From the NCBI RefSeq assembly GCF_003148645.1, contig NZ_QGGP01000008.1:1-64000 (forward strand): a stretch of DNA of 64,000 nt, written 5' to 3'. Of this stretch, positions 10,420-19,837 are shown one piece after another (position 1 is the first letter of the stretch; every line of letters starts with the position of its first letter). Made by a program: the position numbers and the translations under genes. The DNA is from Xanthomarina spongicola. GTDB taxonomy: Bacteria; Bacteroidota; Bacteroidia; Flavobacteriales; Flavobacteriaceae. The notes under the pieces are model-generated. The model was given only the letters and a program-made list of their open reading frames with translations. It had not been told where the DNA came from and did no database searches.

Positions 10420-11179
10420 TATTTTTTTCTATTTCACTTTCTAATAGCTCAATTATTTTATCTAGTAATTTTTCTGTTTTCTGTTGTGTGCTATAATAAT
10501 TATCTGCTGCTATCACTAAATTCTCGACTAAATTTTCAAAAAGTAGCGCATTTAACAAATCTCTATTATCAACTTTAAAACCAGACTTTGGGAATTTGAC
10601 GTTTCTAGCTTCTTCAGTTACTTGATCGGCATTTAACCAACTGCCGTGTTCTAGAATATAGGTATTCAATATATCTTCACTAGTATCTAGAGAGTGAAAC
10701 ATTTCTTCTAGGATTTCAACCTCTGGTTTCCAGGACGATAACAGGTTTCGTAATTCTACATTTTTAAATATCCCAAGTTTACCAGAACTTAACAGATCAT
10801 CTAAAAATCCATTTTGAGGATAATAAGGCGAACTGTTATACAATTTATTCAATAACTCGTTTAAGATGTTTTCAGATTCCGGTTTACTTTTTGCACCAGT
10901 ATGATTCAGAATTTGTATTCCAGAGTTTATAATTAATAAGGAATTAGTTTTCACCTCTACTAAAATGTCTTTATTTTTTATAAAATCGCGATAGATATTA
11001 TGTAACGCTCTTTGTTCTTCTACATCTGCTTTTCTTAATTCATTCCAATTATTGATTTGTAATGCAATCAGAATCCCAATTACCACAAGAATAATTTCGC
11101 CAATGGCGTATTTAAAATATCTGGTTGTTTTACCCTCATTGAGAAGGTTTTGACGAATACGTCTGAAGAATTTAATCAT
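10412..11179 (-). CDS. DUF6090 family membrane-anchored protein
   Basis: 255 residues from the ATG at 11179. The frame continues upstream for 33 codons, but that part runs through the asnB terminator and is unlike the family. The N-terminus MIKFFRRIRQNLLNEGKT and the single membrane helix (YAIGEIILVVIGILIALQI) are the family signature. The rest is a charged, helical domain of unknown function. This family is common and multi-copy in Flavobacteriaceae. It is followed by a decayed paralogue whose start overlaps this stop. A near-match to the -7 box (TATCTTTA on the minus strand, 11225-11232) precedes it. Confidence 0.85.
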   Translation of the reverse strand: MIKFFRRIRQNLLNEGKTTRYFKYAIGEIILVVIGILIALQINNWNELRKADVEEQRALHNIYRDFIKNKDILVEVKTNSLLIINSGIQILNHTGAKSKPESENILNELLNKLYNSSPYYPQNGFLDDLLSSGKLGIFKNVELRNLLSSWKPEVEILEEMFHSLDTSEDILNTYILEHGSWLNADQVTEEARNVKFPKSGFKVDNRDLLNALLFENLVENLVIAADNYYSTQQKTEKLLDKIIELLESEIEKNND

Positions 11180-11247
11180 ACTTTTTTCCTGAGGAAGCAG
11201 GAATCTTGTTGGTTGGTTAATGTCTAAAGATAACCAAATTCTGACAT

Positions 11248-11275
11248 AAAAAAACCAGCTAAAAAAGCTGGTTTT
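11248..11275. terminator. Hairpin terminator of asnB
   Basis: AAAACCAGCT, loop AAAAA, AGCTGGTTTT. On the minus strand the downstream T run comes from the A run at 11248-11254. It lies 24 bases after the asnB stop and upstream of the DUF6090 gene. Confidence 0.82.
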
Positions 11276-11298
11276 CAATAATTTATTAAAATTATCTT

Positions 11299-12963
11299 CT
11301 AGTAAGCATCTGCATGCACCTTAGCCACTGCTCTACCACTAGGATCATTCATGTTTTTAAAGGCTTCGTCCCATTCTAAAGCTATTTGTGTACTACAAGC
11401 TACACTTGCTTCTTGTGGCACACTTAAAGCTGCAGCATCGCTAGGAAAATGGGCTGCAAAAATTGTGCGATAATAAAACTCTTCTTTGCTAGTTGGTGTT
11501 TGTATTGGGAATTTATATTTAGCATTTGCTAGTTGTTCATCAGAAACTTCTGTGGCTACAACTTCCTTCAAGGTATCTATCCAACTATATCCAACACCAT
11601 CGCTAAATTGCTCTTTCTGTCTCCAAGCAACAGATTCCGGAAGCATGTCTTCAAAAGCTTTTCTAAGAACCCATTTTTCCATACGTTCGCCATGAATCAT
11701 TTTATCTTTTGGATTGATTCGCATTGCCACATCCATAAATTCTTTATCCAAAAAAGGCACACGACCTTCAATTCCCCAAGCTGCTAAACTTTTGTTAGCA
11801 CGCAAACAATCGTATTGATGTAGTTTACTTAATTTTCTTACTGTTTCTTCATGAAATTCTTGTGCGTTTGGCGCTTTATGAAAGTATAAATAGCCTCCAA
11901 AAAGTTCGTCTGCTCCTTCACCAGATAACACCATTTTTATTCCCATAGATTTAATAACTCGTGCCATTAAATACATAGGTGTACTGGCTCTAATAGTAGT
12001 CACATCGTAAGTTTCCAATTGATAAATCACATCTTTTATAGCATCCAATCCTTCTTGAATAGTAAATTTAATTTCATGATGCACTGTTCCAATATGGTCT
12101 GCTACTTTTCTTGCTGCTGCCAAATCTGGAGAACCTTCTAGTCCAACCGAAAAACTATGCAATTGTGGCCACCAAGCTTCTGACGTATCATCGCTTTCAA
12201 TTCTTTTTTGTGAATATTTTTTTGCAATTGCAGAAGTTATTGAAGAATCCAAACCACCAGACAACAAAACACCATAAGGAACATCGCTCATTAATTGTCT
12301 ATGGACTGCTGCTTCTAAGGCTTCTTTTAATACCTTAATACTTGTTTCGTTTTCTTTTACAGCATCAAATTCTGTCCATTCACGTTTATACCATTTTACA
12401 AACTTGCCATCCTTACTAGACATATAATGTCCTGGAGGAAATAATTCTATTTTTGTACAAACTCCTTCAAGAGCTTTTAATTCTGAAGCCACATAGAATG
12501 TACCATGTTCATCCCAACCAATATATAAAGGAATAATTCCCATGTGGTCTCTAGCAATAAAGTATGCGTCTTTTTCTACATCGTAAATAGCAAATCCGAA
12601 TATGCCATTCATATCATCTATAAAATCAACGCCTTTTTCTTTGTATAATGCTAAAATAACTTCGCAATCGCTTTCAGTTTGAAAGTTATAAGTTGTTTTT
12701 AATTGTTTTCTAAGCTCTCTATGATTGTATATTTCGCCATTGGCTGCTAGAATTAGTTTTTTGTCTTCACTTAATAAAGGTTGTTTTCCTGAAGCTGGAT
12801 CCACAATAGCCAAACGCTCATGAGCCATAATTACTTTATCATCGCTATAAATACCTGACCAATCTGGTCCTCGATGACGAATTGTTTTAGCCATTTCTAA
12901 TATTTGAGGTCTTAAATCTTCAGATTTCTGTTTTAAATCGAATGCACATACAATGCCACACAT
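11299..12963 (-). CDS. asnB: Asparagine synthase B (glutamine-hydrolysing)
   Basis: Makes asparagine from aspartate, ATP and glutamine-derived ammonia. I chose the start at 12963 because the class II glutaminase needs Cys at position 2 (MCGIV), whose amino group is freed by removal of Met. The open frame extends 25 codons further upstream, but those are not used. The resulting 554 residues match the E. coli AsnB length. Glutaminase landmarks: RHRGPDWSG, LAIVD, NGEIYNH. Synthetase landmarks: the ATP-pyrophosphatase loop LLSGGLDSS and the later LSGEGADELFGGY. Confidence 0.97.
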   Translation of the reverse strand: MCGIVCAFDLKQKSEDLRPQILEMAKTIRHRGPDWSGIYSDDKVIMAHERLAIVDPASGKQPLLSEDKKLILAANGEIYNHRELRKQLKTTYNFQTESDCEVILALYKEKGVDFIDDMNGIFGFAIYDVEKDAYFIARDHMGIIPLYIGWDEHGTFYVASELKALEGVCTKIELFPPGHYMSSKDGKFVKWYKREWTEFDAVKENETSIKVLKEALEAAVHRQLMSDVPYGVLLSGGLDSSITSAIAKKYSQKRIESDDTSEAWWPQLHSFSVGLEGSPDLAAARKVADHIGTVHHEIKFTIQEGLDAIKDVIYQLETYDVTTIRASTPMYLMARVIKSMGIKMVLSGEGADELFGGYLYFHKAPNAQEFHEETVRKLSKLHQYDCLRANKSLAAWGIEGRVPFLDKEFMDVAMRINPKDKMIHGERMEKWVLRKAFEDMLPESVAWRQKEQFSDGVGYSWIDTLKEVVATEVSDEQLANAKYKFPIQTPTSKEEFYYRTIFAAHFPSDAAALSVPQEASVACSTQIALEWDEAFKNMNDPSGRAVAKVHADAY

Positions 12964-13260
12964 AATTCTTATTTTAATTTTATACTTTGTTTCAATTGTT
13001 AAAGCAAAAATGACTTTATTATTACAATATAAAAACATAAATAGAATAAATAGTTACAATTTATTATTATAAAGTTGTTTTTAATATTAATATGAAATTA
13101 TTTTAGAGAGATTTTTATATAATTACCTAGAAAATGTAAATTTTAACAAAACGTTTCGACAATTATTAATACGATTCTAATATTTTTAAACCTTAACAAA
13201 AATATCTTCATTTAATAGCTAAAAAAGAAAGGCTAACAGTGGAGACAAAAAACACAATCT
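12964..13260. other. AT-rich divergent intergenic region between asnB and the DUF2911 gene
   Basis: About 297 bases with no supportable reading frame. It must hold promoters for both genes. On the asnB side I see only a one-mismatch -7 candidate (CATTTTTG on the minus strand, 13005-13012). No convincing TAnnTTTG was found for the + strand gene. Confidence 0.5.
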
Positions 13261-13803
13261 ATGAAAAAATCAACTTTAATTTCAACTTTAGCATTTTCAC
13301 TTATCATGCTATTTTCAACAAACATCTTTGCACAAGATTTTAGTGGACTTGACAAAAGCCCTATGGATGCTGCTTCTTATCCTAGCAGTTATAAAGTGTC
13401 TGATAAACAAATAAAAGTTGTCTACAGCAGACCACAATTAAAAGGAAGAGATGTTAGCACTTTAGCACCTCAAGGAAAAGTTTGGAGAACAGGAGCAAAC
13501 GAAGCTGCAGAAATTACTTTTTACCAAGATAAAATGTTTGGAGACAAACAAGTTAAAGCAGGTACGTATTCTCTTTTTACTATTCCAGGAGAAAAAGAAT
13601 GGACTGTTATTTTAAACTCAGACGTTAATGTTTGGGGAGCATATTCTTATAATGAAGCAAACGATGTTGCTAGAGTTACTGTTCCAGTTACAGAAGGTAA
13701 AGATTCTTTAGAAGCTTTTTCTATAGTTTTTGATGGGAAAGATGGTAGAACTCAAATGCACATGGGTTGGGATACATTAAGAATAGCTGTTCCAATTAAA
13801 TAA
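13261..13803 (+). CDS. Secreted DUF2911 domain protein
   Basis: 180 residues with a signal peptide (1-25, ending IFAQ). The mature part matches the DUF2911 pattern: a strand with VVYSRPQLKGR, then GKVWRTGANEAAEITF, AGTYSLFTIP and a late VFDGKDG...WDTLRIAVP. DUF2911 proteins are exported, beta-rich and of unknown function, and are frequent in Bacteroidota. It is a single gene with a strong terminator directly behind it. Confidence 0.88.
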   Translation: MKKSTLISTLAFSLIMLFSTNIFAQDFSGLDKSPMDAASYPSSYKVSDKQIKVVYSRPQLKGRDVSTLAPQGKVWRTGANEAAEITFYQDKMFGDKQVKAGTYSLFTIPGEKEWTVILNSDVNVWGAYSYNEANDVARVTVPVTEGKDSLEAFSIVFDGKDGRTQMHMGWDTLRIAVPIK

Positions 13804-13820
13804 ATTACAATACATTTTAT

Positions 13821-13855
13821 AAAAAAAACGCCTTGAATTTCAAGGCGTTTTTTTT
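13821..13855. terminator. Bidirectional terminator, overlapping the end of queE
   Basis: AAAAAAAACGCCTTGAA / TTCAAGGCGTTTTTTTT, a perfect stem with runs on both sides. It serves the DUF2911 gene (+) and queE (-). The last bases of the stem overlap the queE stop codon at 13854-13856. Confidence 0.88.
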
Positions 13856-14486
13856 AAGGTATATTTAAGTATTTATGTGTTTGTAAAGACACTTTCCATT
13901 TCGGATTTGCCATAACATAATCTACAATTTCAGGAACCACTTTATCACGTTTGCTCCATTCTGGCTGTAAATATAAAATACAGTCTTTATTTACTTTTGC
14001 AGCTTGTTCTTCAGCAAACTTGAAATCACTTTTATTATATATAATCATTTTAAGCTCATGCGCTTTGTTATAAATTTCTTCAGTTGGTAATTTTAACTTT
14101 TTAGGCGATAAACAAATCCAATCCCAAGTTCCAGTTAATTTATAAGCACCAGACGTTTCAATATGTGTTTGTACACCTTTAGCTTTTAACTGTGTTGTTA
14201 ATTGAGTCATATCCCAAGTTAATGGCTCTCCTCCTGTTACAACAATTGTGTCGCTGTATTTAACGGCATTTTCAACAATCTTTTCAGTTTCTGTTGGTGG
14301 ATGCAATTCTGCCAACCAACTTTCTTTTACATCACACCAATGGCAACCAACATCGCAACCACCAATTCGAACAAAATAAGCTGCTGTTCCCTTATGGAAT
14401 CCTTCACCTTGAATGGTATAAAACTCTTCCATTAATGGCAATAATAATCCTTTATCTATTAGCTCTTGTCTTTCACTTCTTGTCAT
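13854..14486 (-). CDS. queE: 7-carboxy-7-deazaguanine synthase (radical SAM)
   Basis: Converts 6-carboxytetrahydropterin to 7-carboxy-7-deazaguanine in queuosine / preQ0 biosynthesis. With the ATG at 14486 the protein has 210 residues. A TTG start three codons upstream would lie inside the -7 box and is rejected. Landmarks: FYTIQGEG near the N-terminus, the radical-SAM cluster Cys44-x3-Cys48-x2-Cys51, VTGGEPL, and HIETSGA. The other queuosine genes are not nearby. Confidence 0.93.
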   Translation of the reverse strand: MTRSERQELIDKGLLLPLMEEFYTIQGEGFHKGTAAYFVRIGGCDVGCHWCDVKESWLAELHPPTETEKIVENAVKYSDTIVVTGGEPLTWDMTQLTTQLKAKGVQTHIETSGAYKLTGTWDWICLSPKKLKLPTEEIYNKAHELKMIIYNKSDFKFAEEQAAKVNKDCILYLQPEWSKRDKVVPEIVDYVMANPKWKVSLQTHKYLNIP

Positions 14487-14492
14487 AGCTTG

Positions 14493-14500
14493 CAAAGATA
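14493..14500 (-). promoter_or_regulatory. -7 box of queE, six bases from the ATG
   Basis: Minus strand TATCTTTG. With the usual 4-6 base gap between this box and +1, transcription would start at or next to the queE ATG, so the mRNA is probably leaderless. It also decides the queE start. Confidence 0.6.
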
Positions 14501-14591
14501 GTTGACAGATTTTAGTTTCTTATAAAATTGTTGAAAAGATTTCTCTTGGTATTGGTTCAAGATTAGTATTTTTATAAAAATTTTCAAAAAC

Positions 14592-16130
14592 ATGAGTAAA
14601 CAGGAAGCGTTCTTTAATCATATCATTGAAGGAAACACTAATAAAGGCGAATACATTACTTTAGGCTCTGCTATGTTAGATGGCAAAACCGTAAAAAATG
14701 CATTTGTAAATGTCCCTTTAAAAACCATGAACAGACATGGACTAATTGCTGGAGCTACTGGAACTGGAAAAACAAAAACGTTGCAAGTGCTTGCTGAAAA
14801 CCTTTCAGAAAAAGGCATTCCAGTATTACTAATGGATATTAAAGGTGATTTAAGTGGTTTAGCACAACCAAGTCCTGGTCATATAAAAATTGATGAACGC
14901 CATGAAGCCATTGGCTTACCATTTGAACCTAAAGCATTTCCTGTTGAAATTTTAACACTTTCTGCTCAAAATGGTGTAAGACTTCGAGCAACTATAAGTG
15001 AGTTTGGTCCAGTTTTAATCTCTAGAATTTTAGATGTTACTGAAACTCAAGCAGGCATTATTTCTGTAATTTTTAAATATTGTGATGACAATAAATTACC
15101 TCTACTCGACTTAAAAGATTTTAAAAAAATTCTTCAGTATGCAACAAATGAAGGGAAAGAAGAGTTTGAAGAAGCTTATGGACGTATTTCTACTGCTTCA
15201 ACTGGAGCTATTCTAAGAAAAATAGTGGAAATTGAGCAACAAGGTGGAGATATATTTTTTGGTGAAAAGTCTTTTGATCCTCAAGATTTATTAAGAATCG
15301 ATGAAAACGGAAGAGGCTACATAAACATTATTCGTTTAACAGACATTCAAGACAAACCGAAACTATTTTCAACTTTTATGTTGAGTTTGTTAGCTGAAAT
15401 ATATTCAACATTCCCAGAACAAGGAGACACTGGAAGACCAGAACTAATCATGTTTATTGATGAAGCACATTTAATTTTTAACGAAGCATCCAAAGCTTTA
15501 TTAAATCAGATTGAAAGCATTGTAAAATTAATTAGAAGTAAAGGTGTTGGCTTGTATTTTGTAACTCAAAACCCTACTGATGTGCCTGAAGCTGTATTAA
15601 GTCAACTTGGTTTAAAAGTGCAACATGCCTTAAGAGCTTTTACTGCAAAAGATAGAAAAGCTATTAAACTAACTGCCCAAAATTATCCAGACACAGAATA
15701 TTATGATACTGCTAGCGTTCTAACCTCATTAGGAACTGGTGAAGCTCTAGTTTCTGCATTAAATGAAAAAGGCAGACCTACACCATTGGCAGCAACCATG
15801 ATGCGTGCTCCAATGAGTAGAATGGATATACTAACTGATTCTGAATTAAAAAAATTATTAAGCGATTCGAAACTTGTAAAAAAGTACAACGAAGAAGTTG
15901 ATAGAGAAAGTGCTTACGAAATGCTCAATGAAAAAATTGAACAAGCCGAAGCTCAAGCATTAAAAGAAAAAGCAAAAAATGAAAAAGAAGCACTTAAAAA
16001 AGCAGAATCTAAAAGCAGAAGTACGTCAACTAGAAAAAGCACCAGAATGAACCCAATTGTAAAAGTACTTACTAGTGCTACCTTTATTAGAAGTGTTTTT
16101 GGAATATTAACTAAAGTCATGAAAAAATAA
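14592..16130 (+). CDS. HerA-like ATPase, DUF853 (YjgR) family
   Basis: 512 residues. The N-terminal part has a Walker A motif GATGTGKT (54-61) and LLMDIKGDLSGLA. The Walker B motif is MFIDEAH (287-293), and a motif VTQNPTDVPEAVLSQLG follows. This is the DUF853 group of HerA/FtsK-type ATPases (YjgR in E. coli), whose role is not known. HerA itself is a DNA-end-processing translocase. The C-terminus is a charged Glu/Lys/Ala-rich helix and a basic, hydrophobic tail. It runs alone into the next small lipoprotein gene. Confidence 0.9.
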   Translation: MSKQEAFFNHIIEGNTNKGEYITLGSAMLDGKTVKNAFVNVPLKTMNRHGLIAGATGTGKTKTLQVLAENLSEKGIPVLLMDIKGDLSGLAQPSPGHIKIDERHEAIGLPFEPKAFPVEILTLSAQNGVRLRATISEFGPVLISRILDVTETQAGIISVIFKYCDDNKLPLLDLKDFKKILQYATNEGKEEFEEAYGRISTASTGAILRKIVEIEQQGGDIFFGEKSFDPQDLLRIDENGRGYINIIRLTDIQDKPKLFSTFMLSLLAEIYSTFPEQGDTGRPELIMFIDEAHLIFNEASKALLNQIESIVKLIRSKGVGLYFVTQNPTDVPEAVLSQLGLKVQHALRAFTAKDRKAIKLTAQNYPDTEYYDTASVLTSLGTGEALVSALNEKGRPTPLAATMMRAPMSRMDILTDSELKKLLSDSKLVKKYNEEVDRESAYEMLNEKIEQAEAQALKEKAKNEKEALKKAESKSRSTSTRKSTRMNPIVKVLTSATFIRSVFGILTKVMKK

Positions 16131-16178
16131 TTGACTTTCTTAAACTTAAATTTATTTAATCTTTACCATAAAATTTAT

Positions 16179-16730
16179 ATGAAAAAATCTATTTTCAGCT
16201 TAGCAATTGTAACTCTTTTATTTATTGGTTGCAAAAAAGAACAAGACCCTTTTCAAATTAGCAAACAACATATTGGACTACTAACAGATTCAACCCAAGT
16301 AAAAGATTTAAAAGCTGTTTTCGCAAACGATTCGGTTGTAGAGAGACTTCTTGATAACGAGTTTACGTTTAACAGAACAGATATAGACATTTTTGATAAA
16401 ACAGGTAACAAATTACTTACGTTAACACCAAAAGTGGTACAGGATTCCACATCAACTATAGAAACTATAAAAGTGTTAGATGCAAGATTTAAAACAGAAA
16501 AAGGCATCAGTACTACAAGCACATTTGCAGACATAGAAAAGAATTATAAAATTTCGAGTATACAAAATACCCTTAAAAACATTGTAGTCTTTGTAAACGA
16601 GATCAATGCTTTTTTCACAATTTCTAAAAGCGAATTACCTTCAGAATTGCAATTTGATACAAACGCAAAAATTGAAGCTGTACAAATTCCAGGAAAGGCA
16701 AAAATTAAATATTTCATGATTGGTTGGTAA
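16179..16730 (+). CDS. Hypothetical lipoprotein
   Basis: 183 residues from the ATG at 16179. The open frame begins at a TTG 48 bases earlier, but only this ATG gives the lipoprotein signal MKKSIFSL...LFIGC (Cys18). The mature protein alternates beta-like and polar segments (for example FDKTGNKLLTLTPK, which suggests a strand repeat around residues 65-80). I recognise no family. It is 48 bases downstream of the HerA-like gene and may be co-transcribed. Confidence 0.65.
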   Translation: MKKSIFSLAIVTLLFIGCKKEQDPFQISKQHIGLLTDSTQVKDLKAVFANDSVVERLLDNEFTFNRTDIDIFDKTGNKLLTLTPKVVQDSTSTIETIKVLDARFKTEKGISTTSTFADIEKNYKISSIQNTLKNIVVFVNEINAFFTISKSELPSELQFDTNAKIEAVQIPGKAKIKYFMIGW

Positions 16731-16761
16731 TTTGTAAACCATTGTTGTAAGAATTAAAAAA

Positions 16762-17136
16762 ATGCAAAAAAATAAAAAATACACCATACAAGATTCGCCT
16801 TTTATTGTTCCAACAACAGATGGTAAAATAATTAAAGAACATTTTGGTAACGCATCGAATAAAGACGCTAATCTTAGTATGGCACACATGATAGCTCCAG
16901 CTGGATGGAGAGAGCCTTTCCAAACACCTAAATTCGACGAATACACTTTTATAATTAAAGGCAAAAAACAATTTATAATCCATGGCGAAGAAATTGTTTT
17001 AGAAGCAGGACAGTCTATTAAAATAGAAAAAAATACACGAGTACAATATTCTAATCCGTTTACAGAACCATGCGAATACCTTGCCATTTGCTTACCTGCT
17101 TTTTCTATGGATCTTGTAAATAGAGAAAACCCATGA
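16762..17136 (+). CDS. Cupin-fold protein
   Basis: 124 residues. The middle part (about 38-110) has cupin features: EYTFIIKGKKQFIIHG, then EAGQSIKIEKNTRVQYSNP. The usual metal-binding His pair is not clear (a lone His in IHGEE and a YTF..KG strand), so metal use is uncertain. It overlaps the downstream hydrolase by four bases (ATGA), so both are translated from one mRNA. The substrate is unknown. Confidence 0.75.
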   Translation: MQKNKKYTIQDSPFIVPTTDGKIIKEHFGNASNKDANLSMAHMIAPAGWREPFQTPKFDEYTFIIKGKKQFIIHGEEIVLEAGQSIKIEKNTRVQYSNPFTEPCEYLAICLPAFSMDLVNRENP

Positions 17137-17960
17137 TGTCCTTTTTGCATAAACTAACAGGACTCTTAATTAATATTATAAGTCTTTTTTCTTCAAGAAT
17201 TGCAGGTAGAATAGCTTTATTTTTATTTACAAAACCCTTTAAAGGGAAGCCAAATGAAAAACAATCGGATTTTTTAGACACAGCATTTAGAGAAGAATTA
17301 AAACTAGACAATACTCCAATAATGACTTATAGATGGCTTGGAAAAAAACAAACTATTCTATTAGCACATGGTTGGGAAAGCAATTCTGCTAGATGGCAAG
17401 ATTTAATTACAAACTTAAAAAAAAGAGATTATGGTGTTGTAGCACTAGACGCTCCTGCTCATGGTCGATCAGGAAGCAATAGGTTTAACGCTATTATCTA
17501 TTCTGAATTTATAAAAGTAGCTTCAGAACGTTTTGAACCAAACATTATTATTGGTCATTCGGTTGGTGGTATGGCTTCTGCATATTTTCAATTTAAGTAT
17601 CAAAAAGAATACATTCAAAAAATGATATTATTAGGAGCGCCTTCAGAATTTAAAGATGTCTTAGAGCGCTATTCAAACATGCTTGGCTACAACAAACGTG
17701 TAAGAAAGCAAATAAACCAAATTATTCAAGAACGATTTGGGAATGCTCCAGAAGAATATTCTACAGCTAAATGTTTTGAACAGATTATAGCAAAAGGGCT
17801 TATTATTCATGACAAGGAAGATACCATTATTCCATATAATGACGCTATTCAAATTCAAGCCAAATACAAAAACAGTGTTTTAATAACAACTGAAGGTTTT
17901 GGTCATTCTTTAATTAACGATGAAGTTTCAAATTACATTTACGAGTTTTTAGACAACTAA
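17133..17960 (+). CDS. Alpha/beta hydrolase
   Basis: 275 residues. The alpha/beta-hydrolase core has LLAHGWESNSARW (oxyanion-hole region), ALDAPAHGRSG, and the nucleophile elbow GHSVGG with Ser143. The acid is likely the Asp in IIHDKEDTIIP and the base the His in GFGHS. The N-terminus is hydrophobic and basic, so it may be membrane-associated. It starts within the cupin gene stop (ATGA overlap). The substrate cannot be told from sequence. Confidence 0.85.
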   Translation: MMSFLHKLTGLLINIISLFSSRIAGRIALFLFTKPFKGKPNEKQSDFLDTAFREELKLDNTPIMTYRWLGKKQTILLAHGWESNSARWQDLITNLKKRDYGVVALDAPAHGRSGSNRFNAIIYSEFIKVASERFEPNIIIGHSVGGMASAYFQFKYQKEYIQKMILLGAPSEFKDVLERYSNMLGYNKRVRKQINQIIQERFGNAPEEYSTAKCFEQIIAKGLIIHDKEDTIIPYNDAIQIQAKYKNSVLITTEGFGHSLINDEVSNYIYEFLDN

Positions 17961-17966
17961 AGTTGT

Positions 17967-17974
17967 TATCTTTG
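17967..17974 (+). promoter_or_regulatory. -7 box of rluF, four bases from the ATG
   Basis: TATCTTTG, a perfect TAnnTTTG, lies just after the hydrolase stop and four bases before the rluF ATG. Transcription from it would start at or beside the ATG, giving a leaderless mRNA. Confidence 0.6.
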
Positions 17975-17978
17975 CCTT

Positions 17979-18743
17979 ATGGAAGAAAATTTAAAGCGAA
18001 TAAATAAATTTTTAAGTGAAGTTGGGTATTGCTCTCGTCGTGAGGCAGACAAACTTATTGATGCAGGACGTGTAACTATTAATGGTGAAGTTCCTGAAAT
18101 GGGAACTAAAATAGGTCCTAATGATGTGGTTCATGTAGATGGAGAATTAATCAAAAATTCTAATGAAGATTTTGTTTATTTAGCTTTCAACAAACCTGTT
18201 GGCATTGTTTGCACAACAGATACGCGAGTTGAAAAAGATAACATTATAGACTTCATAAATTATCCGAAACGTATTTTTCCAATAGGCAGGCTAGACAAAC
18301 CTAGCGAAGGATTAATTTTATTGACTGATGATGGAGATATCGTTAATAAAATATTACGAGCAAGCAACAATCACGAAAAAGAATATATTGTTACTGTTGA
18401 TAAACCAATTTCTCAAACATTTATAGAATACATGTCTAGGGGAATTTATTTAGAAGAATTACAGAAAACTACAAAACCGTGTATCGTTGAAAAACTAGGA
18501 ACAAATAAATTTAGAATTATTCTGACACAAGGTTTGAACAGACAAATTAGACGTATGTGTGAGTATCTAACTTTTGAAGTTGAAACACTTAAACGTATTC
18601 GAATTATGAATATCAAACTAGATATTCCTGTTGGTGAATACAGAGAATTAACAAAATCTGAATTTTCTGAATTAAACCGTTTGCTTGAAGATTCAACTAA
18701 ATCTTTTAAAGCAAATTTGACCCATAAAAAGACAAAAAGTTAA
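17979..18743 (+). CDS. rluF: 23S rRNA pseudouridine synthase, RluF-like
   Basis: Isomerises a uridine in 23S rRNA (U2604 for E. coli RluF). 254 residues: an S4 RNA-binding domain (about 5-55, RINKFLSEVGYCSRREAD), then the RsuA/RluB/E/F catalytic domain with GRLDKPSEGLILLTDDG and the catalytic Asp106. QGLNRQIRRMCEYL plus TLKRIRIMNI resemble RluF more than RluB. The basic tail after about 235 is variable. Confidence 0.9.
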   Translation: MEENLKRINKFLSEVGYCSRREADKLIDAGRVTINGEVPEMGTKIGPNDVVHVDGELIKNSNEDFVYLAFNKPVGIVCTTDTRVEKDNIIDFINYPKRIFPIGRLDKPSEGLILLTDDGDIVNKILRASNNHEKEYIVTVDKPISQTFIEYMSRGIYLEELQKTTKPCIVEKLGTNKFRIILTQGLNRQIRRMCEYLTFEVETLKRIRIMNIKLDIPVGEYRELTKSEFSELNRLLEDSTKSFKANLTHKKTKS

Positions 18744-18822
18744 CCATCTATTCTGTTAAATTAGTATTAAATGACCTCCTAGATTAAAAATGGATTGGTA
18801 ACTTTAAAACAAAAGTTATCTA

Positions 18823-19392
18823 ATGAAACAATTAACCAACCTCCTATTTTTAGTATCATTTACTGTTTTTTCTCAGTATAGTTACAACTCATCTGAAGCA
18901 TTTCCATTCGGACAAGCAAATCCAGAAGCACCAAAACAAATAACCGACTACGAAGCTATGATAGGTAGTTGCAATTGCACTTCTACAAGGCGAAATCAAG
19001 ATGGTACATGGACAGAACCAGAAGCCATGACATGGACTTGGAAATACATATTAAATGGTATGGCAGTTCAAGATGAAACATTAAAAGCTGATGGTTCCCA
19101 TTCTGGCAGTATTCGTCAATTTATAGCAGATAGTAGCAGATGGTATGTACATTGGTATTCATCTAAAACACCATCAACAACATTTCCTACATGGGAAGGA
19201 AACAAAAAAGAAAATGGCAACATTGTTTTGTATAAAGAGCAAGCAGCTCCAAATGGCACAGAAGGTTTTTTTAGATTAACTTTTTACGATATCAGTAAAT
19301 CTGGATACAAATGGGTTGGCGAATGGGTTGACAAATCAGAATCTGTGGTTTTTCCTACTTGGAAGATTGATTGTATTAGAGAAGATAATTAG
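18823..19392 (+). CDS. Secreted DUF1579-like / lipocalin-like protein
   Basis: 189 residues with a signal peptide (1-18, ending VFSQ). The mature part begins with a fold-start like MIGSCNCTSTRRN, followed by WTWKYILNGMAVQDET and strands rich in Trp (WYVHWYSS, WVGEWVDKS), a pattern seen in DUF1579-type beta-barrel proteins that report on secreted small-ligand binding. Two Cys lie close together (CNC) and one near the end. The function is unknown. It is followed 15 bases later by the VOC gene. Confidence 0.6.
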   Translation: MKQLTNLLFLVSFTVFSQYSYNSSEAFPFGQANPEAPKQITDYEAMIGSCNCTSTRRNQDGTWTEPEAMTWTWKYILNGMAVQDETLKADGSHSGSIRQFIADSSRWYVHWYSSKTPSTTFPTWEGNKKENGNIVLYKEQAAPNGTEGFFRLTFYDISKSGYKWVGEWVDKSESVVFPTWKIDCIREDN

Positions 19393-19407
19393 ATTTAATT
19401 TTAGAAT

Positions 19408-19830
19408 ATGACAAATATTTCTCCATTTCATATTGCCATTCCTGTTCATAATTTAGAAACATGTAGAACATTTTATCGCGACCTTTTAAACTGTGAAGAA
19501 GGTAGAAGTAGCGACCATTGGGTTGATTTCAATTTTTTTGGACACCAATTAGTTATACATTATAAACCAAAATCCAAAGAAGATTTACATACCAATTCTG
19601 TAGATGGAAAAGCTGTACCTATTCCACACTATGGTGTGGTTTTACCTTGGGATACATTTCAAACTTTTGCTGAAGATTTAAAACAAAAAGGCATTGACTT
19701 CATCATAGAGCCTTATATCCGTTTTGAAGGTTTGATTGGCGAACAAGCTACCATGTTTTTCTTGGATCCAGCTGGAAATGCTTTAGAGTTTAAAGCTTTT
19801 AAAGATATGAATCAACTTTTTGCTAAATAG
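19408..19830 (+). CDS. VOC (glyoxalase/dioxygenase superfamily) protein
   Basis: 140 residues with two babbab repeats: [21 protein letters not shown] at the start (first metal-ligand His of the superfamily), PHYGVVLP in the middle (second half) and [15 protein letters not shown] at the end, with the usual DP.GN..E metal/ligand pattern. The reaction is not determined; the family includes glyoxalases, dioxygenases and resistance proteins. It is likely in a two-gene unit with the DUF1579-like gene and convergent with folD. Confidence 0.88.
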   Translation: MTNISPFHIAIPVHNLETCRTFYRDLLNCEEGRSSDHWVDFNFFGHQLVIHYKPKSKEDLHTNSVDGKAVPIPHYGVVLPWDTFQTFAEDLKQKGIDFIIEPYIRFEGLIGEQATMFFLDPAGNALEFKAFKDMNQLFAK

Positions 19831-19837
19831 AAAAATA

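Noticed and set aside
10351-10578. Plus-strand frame of 75 codons, rich in Phe and Leu
   Set aside because: Antisense to the DUF6090 gene and pseudogene, hydrophobic only by composition.
11180-11278. N-terminal extension of 33 codons for the DUF6090 protein
   Set aside because: It runs through the asnB terminator and does not resemble the family, which starts at MIKFFR.
12964-13038. N-terminal extension of 25 codons for asnB
   Set aside because: It would place residues before the nucleophile Cys2 and destroy the class II glutaminase N-terminus.
14487-14495. TTG start of queE three codons before the ATG
   Set aside because: It lies inside the -7 promoter box, so it would not be transcribed.
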